Below, in pieces: positions 8,412 to 16,227 of a stretch of 64,000 nucleotides of DNA. The stretch comes from Bradyrhizobium macuxiense (GTDB lineage: Bacteria > Pseudomonadota > Alphaproteobacteria > Rhizobiales > Xanthobacteraceae). Each line of letters starts with the position of its first letter. Within the stretch, counting starts at the first letter, position 1. The stretch is taken from NCBI RefSeq assembly GCF_001542415.1, contig NZ_LNCU01000070.1, positions 23,453 to 87,452 on the forward strand, in the 5' to 3' direction. The translations under genes and the position numbers were made by a program. The notes beneath the pieces were generated by a model that saw only the letters and a program-made list of their open reading frames with translations, was not told where the DNA came from and did no database searches.

Positions 8412-9842
8412 ATGCCCGGACACATCTGGTACCGCTATGGCACTGCCGCGGCAGCAGCCGCGCTTGTCTTTATGTTGCGCGCCGCACTGGACCGTTACCT
8501 CGAAGACCGGACATTCACGATTATCTACGTTCCGGTTGTGCTCTTCGCCGCTTTCGCCGGCGGCCGCGGCCCCGCGCTTCTTGCCACCCTGCTCTGTCTC
8601 GGCATCAGTGCCAAATCCCTTGGATGGGACCTTGTTACCGATCCCGCAAACATGATCGATATCGCATGCTTCGCGATACTTGGCCCCATGCTTGGCTTCA
8701 TAGGCGATCGGCTGCTGCGCGAATCCAAGCAGGCCGGTGACCGTCAGGCCCATTTGCAGTCGATCCTGGATACCGTGCCCGACGCCATGATCGTGATTGA
8801 CGATCGCGGCGTTATTCGTTCGTTCAGCGCCACAGCCGAACGCCTGTTTGGGTGGTCGCCCGACCAGATTGTCGGAAAGAACGTGTCGAGCCTAATGCCG
8901 CAGCCCTATCGTGGCGAGCATGACCGGTACCTCGAACGCTATCTGACCACCGGGGAGCGTCGCATCATCGGCATCGGCCGGATCGTGGTCGGTGAACGGA
9001 GCGACGGCTCGACCTTCCCGATGGAGCTCGCTGTTGGCGAGGCCAGAGCGCGCGGCGAGCGTTTCTTCACCGGATTTGTGCGGGATCTAACTGAGCGGCG
9101 CGCACAGGAGCGCCGGCTGCAGGATCTGCAATCCGAGCTCGTGCATGTATCGCGATTGACCGCGATGGGCGAAATGGCGTCCTCGATCGCCCATGAGATC
9201 AACCAGCCGCTGTCGGCCATCACGAACTACATGCGTGGCGCAAAGACGCTGATGGCGGCGGAGACGTTCGATACTACGCGAGTGCGCGATGCTCTCGATC
9301 GCGCCGGTAAGCAGGCGCTGAGAGCCGGCGATATCATCAAGCGTCTTCGCGAGTTCGTCGCCAAGGGCGAAACACAGCAATCGCCGGAAAATCCGGTCAC
9401 ACTGCTCGAAGAAGCGGTCGCACTCGCATTGCTCGGCGCCAAGGAGCAGGGCGTCCGAGTGGCCATAAGCAGCGACCGCGACATCCCCTCGATCGTCGTT
9501 GACAAGATTCAGATCCAGCAGGTCGTGCTGAACCTGGTCCGCAATGCGATCGAGGCGATGGCCAGCAGCGCGCGTCGCGAACTGACCGTCGGCGTCACCA
9601 AGGCCGATGGGGCCGCGATATTCACCATTGCCGACACCGGGCCTGGCATCAGTGACGCTATCGCCGACCGCCTGTTCCAGCCTTTTGTCACGACCAAAGA
9701 GCATGGCATGGGCGTCGGCCTGTCGATCTGCCGGACCATCGTCAAATCCCACGGCGGCAATATCGAGGCCTTGCCTAACCCTGGCGGCGGCACCGTGTTT
9801 CAGTTTACCATTCCCTTTGCGGAGGCCGGAGAAGAGGCATGA
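8412..9842 (+). CDS. fixL: FixL, membrane-bound oxygen-sensing histidine kinase
   Basis: 476 aa from the ATG at 8412, chosen because AGGAAAG lies just upstream; an upstream start at 8313 lacks this. Order: N-terminal hydrophobic helices (about residues 10-100), a PAS haem domain (about 112-230) with EHDRYLERY carrying the probable haem His170 and the IIGIGRIV segment, then a kinase core with H box AMGEMASSIAHEINQPL (His261), NLVRNAIEAM, DTGPGIS and GMGVGLSICR. When oxygen leaves the haem the kinase phosphorylates FixJ. The membrane anchor resembles Sinorhizobium FixL rather than the soluble B. japonicum form. Stop overlaps fixJ by 4 nt. Confidence 0.9.
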   Translation: MPGHIWYRYGTAAAAAALVFMLRAALDRYLEDRTFTIIYVPVVLFAAFAGGRGPALLATLLCLGISAKSLGWDLVTDPANMIDIACFAILGPMLGFIGDRLLRESKQAGDRQAHLQSILDTVPDAMIVIDDRGVIRSFSATAERLFGWSPDQIVGKNVSSLMPQPYRGEHDRYLERYLTTGERRIIGIGRIVVGERSDGSTFPMELAVGEARARGERFFTGFVRDLTERRAQERRLQDLQSELVHVSRLTAMGEMASSIAHEINQPLSAITNYMRGAKTLMAAETFDTTRVRDALDRAGKQALRAGDIIKRLREFVAKGETQQSPENPVTLLEEAVALALLGAKEQGVRVAISSDRDIPSIVVDKIQIQQVVLNLVRNAIEAMASSARRELTVGVTKADGAAIFTIADTGPGISDAIADRLFQPFVTTKEHGMGVGLSICRTIVKSHGGNIEALPNPGGGTVFQFTIPFAEAGEEA

Positions 9843-10447
9843 CTGCGCGACGCACTATCCTTGTCATCGACGATGATCCCGCAATGCGGGATTCGCTCCC
9901 CTTTCTCCTCGACGTCAACGGCTTTGACGTGGCGACCTTTGAGACGGCAAACGATCTGCTTCATCATTTCGCCGAAGACGCCGTCGACTGTATCGTGTCC
10001 GACATCCGCATGCCCGGCATGAGCGGCCTCGAACTGGTCCGCAAGCTCAAGGCTGACGCGATAATCTGCCCTGTCATCCTGATCACCGGTCACGGCGACG
10101 TCGCGCTTGCGGTGGAAGCGATGAAGGCGGGCGCGGTCGACTTCATCGAAAAACCCTTCGAGGACGAGGCGCTGCTGCGCGCAATTCGAGGAGCCTTGCA
10201 AGCACAGTCGGAAACGCAGGCCGATGGTGTGGCCAGACGTTCCGCCGAAGGCCGCCTGGCAGACCTCTCGCCACGTGAATGTGACGTTCTACGGGGGTTG
10301 GTGGCCGGCAAGATCAACAAGGTGATTGCCCACGAGCTTGGCATCAGCCCGCGCACGGTCGAGGTCTACCGCGCAAATCTGATGGCTAAGACCAACGTGC
10401 GCAGCATGTCGGAGCTGATGCGGATTGCGATCGCCGCCGGGCTCTAG
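9839..10447 (+). CDS. fixJ: FixJ, response regulator of the oxygen-sensing system
   Basis: 202 aa. The receiver domain (about 1-120) has the acidic pocket IDDD, the phospho-acceptor Asp55 in SDIRMPGMSG, and Lys105 in FIEKPF. A LuxR/FixJ-type helix-turn-helix follows (about 138-202: LSPRECDVLRGLVAG, GISPRTVEVYRANLMAK). Phosphorylated by FixL, it activates fixK and, in some rhizobia, nifA. Its ATG overlaps the fixL stop. Putative FixJ sites are present upstream of fixK at 29549-29580. Confidence 0.93.
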   Translation: MTARRTILVIDDDPAMRDSLPFLLDVNGFDVATFETANDLLHHFAEDAVDCIVSDIRMPGMSGLELVRKLKADAIICPVILITGHGDVALAVEAMKAGAVDFIEKPFEDEALLRAIRGALQAQSETQADGVARRSAEGRLADLSPRECDVLRGLVAGKINKVIAHELGISPRTVEVYRANLMAKTNVRSMSELMRIAIAAGL

Positions 10448-10691
10448 AACCTGGCTGAGAGCGATTCATTCGGGTTTTGCGACGAAACCGCGGCTCCGGA
10501 TGAGGTGGATCAAAACAGCCGTCGCCGCACCTTGCATTGATGGAGGAACTCCAGCGGGCTTGCCGGTCCGTATGAAAACGGCGCACCGCCTCCGACGGCG
10601 ACTTTCTACGCTGCGGGGAGATCGGCATCGGACGCAGGAGGGTCCGGCTTGAGGTCTTCGTCCACGAGCGCAGCCGTAGAGGTTGCATACG

Positions 10692-12023
10692 CTAGATTAT
10701 CTCGAAGTACCGTTGGCGCTCAAAGTCAGTGACTCGATGTTGAACGGCTTCCCACTCCCAGCGGCGAGAGCACGAGAAGGCTTCGACAAACCTATCTCCA
10801 AAAAGATCGATGGCCTTTTGAGATCGCGCAAACCGACTTGTCGCCTCCAATAAATGTTGGGGAAGCGGCTCGACGGAACGCTCATTTTCCTCGCTCGCAT
10901 CACCAACAAACGGAACTGGCAAGTCGGCATCCTCTTCAATTCCCAGAATGCCGGAGCCGAGGGCGCACGCGAGGGCGAGATATGGATTCACATCTGCGCC
11001 ACTCAGTCTATACTCAAGGTGGTGCGCATCCGGGCCTCCCGGGATGACTCGCACGGCACAGGAGCGATTGTCGACCCCCCAGCTTGGGCAGATTGGAGCC
11101 CAATAGCCGGCCACCAGTCTCTTGTAGCTATTCACGTTCGGCGCAGCCAGCACACAAAAGTCCGTCATGTACTTCAGCTGTCCGCCAATGAATTGGCCCA
11201 TAGTTTCTGAGATGCTCCACCTTGTCTCGCTGTCGTAGAATGCATTCTTGCCATCAGCCGACATTGAGATGTGAATATGCCCCGACTGCCCCGGCCATTC
11301 TTCAGACACTTTGGCCATAAAGGTGGCCGTCATCCCTCGCGTCTGCGCCCACGATTTTATCATCGACTTGAATATGACGGCTCGATCAGCAGCATCCAGA
11401 GCATCACAATGATGCAGCGAGGCTTCAATCACTCCGGGCCCGGTTTCAAAGTGGAGCCCGCTGAGGGGTGTACTAGCGTTTTCGCACAATGCTAGGATCT
11501 CGTCGAACAGCTCTTCATTCGCAATGGTCCGCGTCAGTGAATACCCGAATGGTCCATGCGTCAAAGGCGTCCATTGATCAAAGGGCTTATTGATGGCAGT
11601 CTCGGCGCTCTCCTTGAAAAGCATAAACTCGAACTCGAACGCAGCAGTACAGCTGTATCCAATGTCAGATGCTCTTGCTAGGACCTTACGCAAAACACCG
11701 CGCGGGCAGATGCTCTCATGGACACCCGCAAACTCAGCCAGGTAGAGATCTCGCCGATTAGACACTTGACGACCGGTGCTCGATAGAATGCGCAGGTCGG
11801 CATCTCCGAACGCCGATGGCCGCTTCTTGGTAAAACTGGCTGGTATCACTCGGTCCGAACAATCCCAGGCAAGCACGGCTTCAGAGAATCTGACGATTTT
11901 GTCTCCATTCGAAAGATCATCAGCCATGACATGCTTCCCTCGTAGGACGCCGTCAAAGTCGCACACTCCAACCACCGTCTCGCGAGCGGCATTCGCGCCA
12001 GTCATCCCGATTGCGCTTGGCAT
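10692..12023 (-). CDS. rtxG: Glutamine synthetase-like ligase of the rhizobitoxine cluster
   Basis: 443 aa glutamine-synthetase fold protein, nearer to gamma-glutamyl-amine ligases (PuuA type) than to housekeeping GlnA. Recognisable parts are the metal-binding FEFEFML, HFETGPGVIEAS, SGHIHISMS and the ATP-binding NSYKRLVAGYWAP followed by EYRLSGADVNPYLALA. Its ATG shares one base with the stop of the preceding ATP-grasp gene (TAATG). As last of six coupled genes in the order expected for rtxACDEFG it is called rtxG; that symbol comes from gene order and recalled literature. It may attach a gamma-glutamyl group to a pathway amine (inference). Confidence 0.75.
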   Translation of the reverse strand: MPSAIGMTGANAARETVVGVCDFDGVLRGKHVMADDLSNGDKIVRFSEAVLAWDCSDRVIPASFTKKRPSAFGDADLRILSSTGRQVSNRRDLYLAEFAGVHESICPRGVLRKVLARASDIGYSCTAAFEFEFMLFKESAETAINKPFDQWTPLTHGPFGYSLTRTIANEELFDEILALCENASTPLSGLHFETGPGVIEASLHHCDALDAADRAVIFKSMIKSWAQTRGMTATFMAKVSEEWPGQSGHIHISMSADGKNAFYDSETRWSISETMGQFIGGQLKYMTDFCVLAAPNVNSYKRLVAGYWAPICPSWGVDNRSCAVRVIPGGPDAHHLEYRLSGADVNPYLALACALGSGILGIEEDADLPVPFVGDASEENERSVEPLPQHLLEATSRFARSQKAIDLFGDRFVEAFSCSRRWEWEAVQHRVTDFERQRYFEII

Positions 12024-13309
12024 TAATTCTGATCCACGTTCGCCAGATCGAACACCTGGTCCATCCGTATTGCTCGCAACTTGCGATAGTCACCCTCAAG
12101 CTGGGTCAAGTCATTATGCACGAGGTACACGATCCCTGGTGTTGACGCTAAATCGGTCGTCGGAACCAAGTTTTGGCCCACTGGAACGAATGCAATTGCA
12201 TCTGCGAAGCTTGGGAGCTTGCGAATTGCTTCAAGTCCCGGATAACCGTTCACGAGACCGCCAATGTCAGAGATGAGCGAGACGCACAGCGCGTGAGCCC
12301 GTCGACTGTAAGGGCCGCGCTGCCTCATATATCCAACAAAGCCAGCCGGATCTGCATAGCGCCGTGCCGTTAGGGTCATGTGATTGTGCCCCAACGCCAT
12401 CGTCCGGGCTTTTCTGGACATTGTCCCTTGAAGCCTCGCTCCGAAGTCCACCAGAACCGGCCCCGTCTCGTCGACGATGATCTCCGCATGAGCGGGCCCA
12501 TTGACAATCTCGAGCGCTTGCAATGCACGCATCAAATAGTTGGACAGCTGTTCCACGACTGGATCCTTGCCATCCAGCAAGCGCTCGAGCGAGCAGACCG
12601 ATGCTGCGCCCTTTACGGGAATGGTGTCATAGGTCCAGACCTCCGTGACGAACGATTCCCCGTCGATCGAGACAGCATTTACAGTGTATTGTTGTCCTCT
12701 TATCTTCTCCTGCCCAAGAGCAAAATGATTCAAGGCGCCCACACGATTTGTCTTTCCGACAATTGCACTCGTAGCCCGGTGCACGTCAGCATCAGTCGAG
12801 CAGAAGAACACATCCTCCGTACCGGTGCTATTCAGCGGCTTTATTACGATTTCGTCGAAGTTTCCTTGACCCTTCCAGCTTGTGAAGTCTTCAGCATTAT
12901 CTGACACCACCTGCCTGATCGATCGCACCCCTGCCGCGGACAACGCCTCAGACAAGCGCGATTTGTCACGTCTCGCAGCTGAACGGCTGGTTCCATTCGA
13001 AGGCAAGCCAAGCCGCTCGGACAACGAATCCGCCAGCTCAACTCCGCTCTCGCATCCGGCTATGATGAACTCCATCTCTCGGCATCGAAGCGCCGCCAGG
13101 TGATATTCGACGATCTCCTCCTCGCTCATGTGCTCGTTTGGACGTATCAATTCATCATATGAGGCAGCGTCGAAATGCGAACGAAAGATCGGCGGCACTT
13201 GCGCAGCCGACATCACATGCACTGTTCCAATTCCGTAACGACTGAACTCCTCCGGCAGGTAGCGGCCTGTCGAGTACGCATCGACTATTGCGCAATGGCG
13301 TTTGTTCAT
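12023..13309 (-). CDS. rtxF: ATP-grasp ligase of the rhizobitoxine cluster
   Basis: 428 aa from the ATG at 13309, which has GGAGG just upstream and overlaps the rtxE stop as ATGA; a longer open frame extends into rtxE and is not needed. ATP-grasp features are IVIKPLNSTGTEDVFF, HAEIIVDETGPVLVDFGARLQG and a central lid region. Such enzymes join a carboxylate to an amine or alcohol through an acyl phosphate. Symbol assigned from cluster order (A-C-D-E-F-G). Substrate unknown. Confidence 0.75.
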   Translation of the reverse strand: MNKRHCAIVDAYSTGRYLPEEFSRYGIGTVHVMSAAQVPPIFRSHFDAASYDELIRPNEHMSEEEIVEYHLAALRCREMEFIIAGCESGVELADSLSERLGLPSNGTSRSAARRDKSRLSEALSAAGVRSIRQVVSDNAEDFTSWKGQGNFDEIVIKPLNSTGTEDVFFCSTDADVHRATSAIVGKTNRVGALNHFALGQEKIRGQQYTVNAVSIDGESFVTEVWTYDTIPVKGAASVCSLERLLDGKDPVVEQLSNYLMRALQALEIVNGPAHAEIIVDETGPVLVDFGARLQGTMSRKARTMALGHNHMTLTARRYADPAGFVGYMRQRGPYSRRAHALCVSLISDIGGLVNGYPGLEAIRKLPSFADAIAFVPVGQNLVPTTDLASTPGIVYLVHNDLTQLEGDYRKLRAIRMDQVFDLANVDQN

Positions 13310-14340
13310 CTGGACCTCCGATACTGGGCATAAATGGCGCAAAGGGCGACAGCCGTAATGAGAACATTTCCAATGAACGTATATGAAGAGGGCACAATAC
13401 GAGCATCGCAGTACTGAAACAGAAACGAAATGATCGGAGCCGCGGACAGGACCAAGTTTACCGTCATTGGCTCTACGCGGCGGATGCCCTCCTGAATCAG
13501 GAGCAATGGAACAATGATAGTCGACAATGCAACGATCGCGATCACGCACCAACGTTGCGAAATCTCAAGGACGATTGAGGAGCGATCGACAAGAAGCAGC
13601 AGCAGAAAAATCGTCCCATAGAAGCGATGAGCCAGCACTTGTCGACCCGACAATCCACGGTCGAACAGCAATTTCATGAGGACATTGGTTAGGGCGAGCG
13701 ACAGACCGGCCACGATGGCCACAAAAATGCCGAAGGACGATCGAGGCCCCCATTCGACGCCGGCATTGCCGCTTGCCGAAATCCAAATCATGTAGCCCCC
13801 GATAAGCGCGACCAAGGCACTTACGGCAATGTCCGATTTCGGGGGAAGGCCCTGTTTTCTGATCAGGGCGTTCAGCCACACCGTCGCAGAAGGTCCCAAT
13901 GCCACCATGAATGTGACGATGATAGCGGGTTCGGCGTATTTCAGTCCGATGAATAGCCCAATCCAGCTGATTGCGGTGACGACGTTGAGCGACGCAAAGG
14001 CTATGAGCGAGGACTTCGTGATCCTTGGCCGACCGCTTTCGCGCCGAGCCAAAAGGTTGAACGTCAGGCATACCAGGGCAAAAGACAGCAAGAGGGTGCT
14101 GTAAATGTCTGCCTGCTGAAAATACGATGCCGCATAGATGTCACCTGCCGCGCTAACGATGACATAGAGGACGACAAACAGAACTCCCACGGCGAAGCGA
14201 TGCGTCGCTGTTTGTTCCGTCTGCACGCGCATGGAATGGAGCGAAACAAGAGCCGTTCTCGAATCCGATTCGAGAGCCCCTTTTTTCGATTTGCAACGAG
14301 GACATTTCGCTCGGAGTTTCACAATATCCCTATCGCTCAT
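13306..14340 (-). CDS. rtxE: DMT/EamA-family transporter of the rhizobitoxine cluster
   Basis: 344 aa from the ATG at 14340, which overlaps the rtxD stop by 11 nt. About ten membrane helices in two EamA repeats, with conserved segments GLKYAEPAIIVTFMVALGP and IQEGIRRVEPMTVNLVLSAAP. The DMT superfamily exports metabolites, so export of rhizobitoxine or an intermediate is a reasonable guess. The first roughly 35 residues (with CPRCKSKK) are not typical of the family; a later start (MRVQTEQ, residue 37) is possible. Symbol by cluster order. Confidence 0.72.
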   Translation of the reverse strand: MSDRDIVKLRAKCPRCKSKKGALESDSRTALVSLHSMRVQTEQTATHRFAVGVLFVVLYVIVSAAGDIYAASYFQQADIYSTLLLSFALVCLTFNLLARRESGRPRITKSSLIAFASLNVVTAISWIGLFIGLKYAEPAIIVTFMVALGPSATVWLNALIRKQGLPPKSDIAVSALVALIGGYMIWISASGNAGVEWGPRSSFGIFVAIVAGLSLALTNVLMKLLFDRGLSGRQVLAHRFYGTIFLLLLLVDRSSIVLEISQRWCVIAIVALSTIIVPLLLIQEGIRRVEPMTVNLVLSAAPIISFLFQYCDARIVPSSYTFIGNVLITAVALCAIYAQYRRSR

Positions 14341-15142
14341 TTCTCTGGCAGTGGGCGACACAAGCCTCTCCGAATGCTTTGAAGAGTCGCTTGCTCAAAA
14401 GATCGGTAGCCACGTGCCACTCCGGATGCCATTGCACGCCAATCTGCAGGGTCGTCGCGCCAATTACGGACGCGGCTTCGACCAGGCCGTCGGACGTCCA
14501 TGCCTCGGGCTTCAGCGGAGCGGCAATTTTTTCTATGCCTTGGTTATGCAACGAGTTGACTTGCGCCTCTGTCGCACCCGCTATCGGGAAGAGCACACCA
14601 TCAGACCGTATCGTTACGCCGTGCGTCACATCGTACTGACGATCTCTTGGGAGATATGGCTTCTCGGCATGCATCGCTCCACTTTCTGGCCTCCATTCCG
14701 ACAGCGACGCATGGAGCGTGCCGCCGAAATAGACGTTGAGCTCTTGGAGGCCACGGCAAATACCCAATATGGGCATCCCGAATGCAACGGCCGCCCCGAT
14801 GGCTGTCGCGGACAGCCTGTCCCTTGGACGGTCGCGGATGCCAACTTCAATATCCTGCTGGCTCGTCTGTGTAGTGGAAGCAGGCGACGTTAGCGTGGCA
14901 GCATCAATATTCGATTCATCTCCCGTCAGAACCAAACCGTCTAGCCTGGACATGATTGGAAGAACGCTATCGACGTCATCGGCATCGATGGTCGGGAGTA
15001 TCACGCTCGTTACCCCCGCGTAACGAACCAGGGCATGCACGTATTTGCGCCGCAACCAATCGCGGTGCACACCATCAGTCAAAAGACGATTTGAGGTGAT
15101 ACCAACCACAGCTCGGACCGATTCTGCCTGTTGCGAGATCAA
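14330..15142 (-). CDS. rtxD: Class I glutamine amidotransferase-like gamma-glutamyl hydrolase (peptidase C26)
   Basis: 270 aa peptidase C26/PuuD-like enzyme. The nucleophile elbow is GICRGLQELN and the His-Glu pair is in GVQWHPEW, with the NSLHNQGI loop between them. This family cleaves gamma-glutamyl amide bonds, for example in gamma-glutamyl-GABA. The start is TTG at 15142, overlapping the rtxC stop (TTGA), with GGGAGAAG five bases upstream. Presence beside a PuuA-like ligase suggests a gamma-glutamyl on/off step in the pathway (inference). Symbol by cluster order. Confidence 0.75.
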   Translation of the reverse strand: MISQQAESVRAVVGITSNRLLTDGVHRDWLRRKYVHALVRYAGVTSVILPTIDADDVDSVLPIMSRLDGLVLTGDESNIDAATLTSPASTTQTSQQDIEVGIRDRPRDRLSATAIGAAVAFGMPILGICRGLQELNVYFGGTLHASLSEWRPESGAMHAEKPYLPRDRQYDVTHGVTIRSDGVLFPIAGATEAQVNSLHNQGIEKIAAPLKPEAWTSDGLVEAASVIGATTLQIGVQWHPEWHVATDLLSKRLFKAFGEACVAHCQRNER

Positions 15143-16197
15143 GCCAACTTCTCCCGCGCATTTGCGCCGGCCAGAGACTGCTCATACAAGCGTCGATTTC
15201 GTTCCTTCAACTGGCTGATTACGCTCGGCTGACCTTGAGGCCCTTTGACGAAGAGCCCTCCCCAAGTTGAGGCAACACTTGCGTACTGAGGATCCTGCAT
15301 TCGAATTTTCTGAGCTTTGCGCAAGAGCCAGAAAGGGATGCCGGGCGACAGATGATGCTCGAGGTGGTATTCATCCAAATTCTGCCCGAAGATCGCTCTC
15401 TCCAGAAGATTCCCCTTTCTGTTGCGAGTTAGACAGACGTTCTTGGTTTCGGTCTCGCACATGGGCGAGTGCTCGGCGAGCTCGATAAACCAGCCGAGGA
15501 CCTGAAACGTGGTGAGATAAGGCACAATCCAGAACAGGATGACGAGGTGGAGCAGACCAAGGAGATATGATCCGCCCAGTATGGCGACCCAGAACAGGTA
15601 GAAGCCATACTTATCGACCAGTATGCCCGACCGATCCTGGTCATCGCGATCTGCTATTGAAAATCGATTCGTCCAAAGATACTTCAGATAGTTGACGGTC
15701 GCGCCACCCAGTATCGGCTTCCAGATGATATTGAAGGCGTACCGCCCCGGAGGCTGGACGTCGTATACACCGCTGGCCAAGAAGAACTTCAGATCAGGAT
15801 CCTTCTCCGGATCGCCGAGAAAAGGATGGTGCAGATAGACGTGTGAGATCCGGTATGCCCAATGGCGCTGGAACAAGGGATAGGCCGCGAACAGAATCCC
15901 CAGGGCATAATTCCAAGTGGTGTTCCTCGCCAGGGTGCGATGGGCCGCATCGTGAGAGATTGTCGTCAATCCACGTTGATAGGCACCGATCAGTAATACC
16001 GCGAGTGGATAGAGCCACCACGAGACGGAGATCGTTGCGAGCACGCAGGCTGCGATTACCGCGTAATCTTTCGCGATATAAACAGCTCCGGTTATATTAT
16101 CCGGCCTCAGCTCGGAGAGCTGCTTGTTGATCTCTCGACTGAATTGAACCGCCTCATAACGTGATAACCTCAGTTTCCAAGCATCGGCCTGCTTCAT
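15139..16197 (-). CDS. rtxC: RtxC, dihydrorhizobitoxine desaturase
   Basis: 352 aa membrane fatty-acid-desaturase-like protein. Three histidine boxes that bind the diiron centre are visible: HDAAH, HVYLHH and EYHLEHH, with membrane segments around residues 40-75, 95-115 and 200-240. In B. elkanii RtxC introduces the vinyl ether double bond that turns dihydrorhizobitoxine into rhizobitoxine. It starts 30 nt after rtxA, has an ATG, and is followed by an overlapping rtxD. Confidence 0.9.
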   Translation of the reverse strand: MKQADAWKLRLSRYEAVQFSREINKQLSELRPDNITGAVYIAKDYAVIAACVLATISVSWWLYPLAVLLIGAYQRGLTTISHDAAHRTLARNTTWNYALGILFAAYPLFQRHWAYRISHVYLHHPFLGDPEKDPDLKFFLASGVYDVQPPGRYAFNIIWKPILGGATVNYLKYLWTNRFSIADRDDQDRSGILVDKYGFYLFWVAILGGSYLLGLLHLVILFWIVPYLTTFQVLGWFIELAEHSPMCETETKNVCLTRNRKGNLLERAIFGQNLDEYHLEHHLSPGIPFWLLRKAQKIRMQDPQYASVASTWGGLFVKGPQGQPSVISQLKERNRRLYEQSLAGANAREKLA

Positions 16198-16227
16198 GAG
16201 AACCCCTTCCTGACGGCTTTCAGGTTG

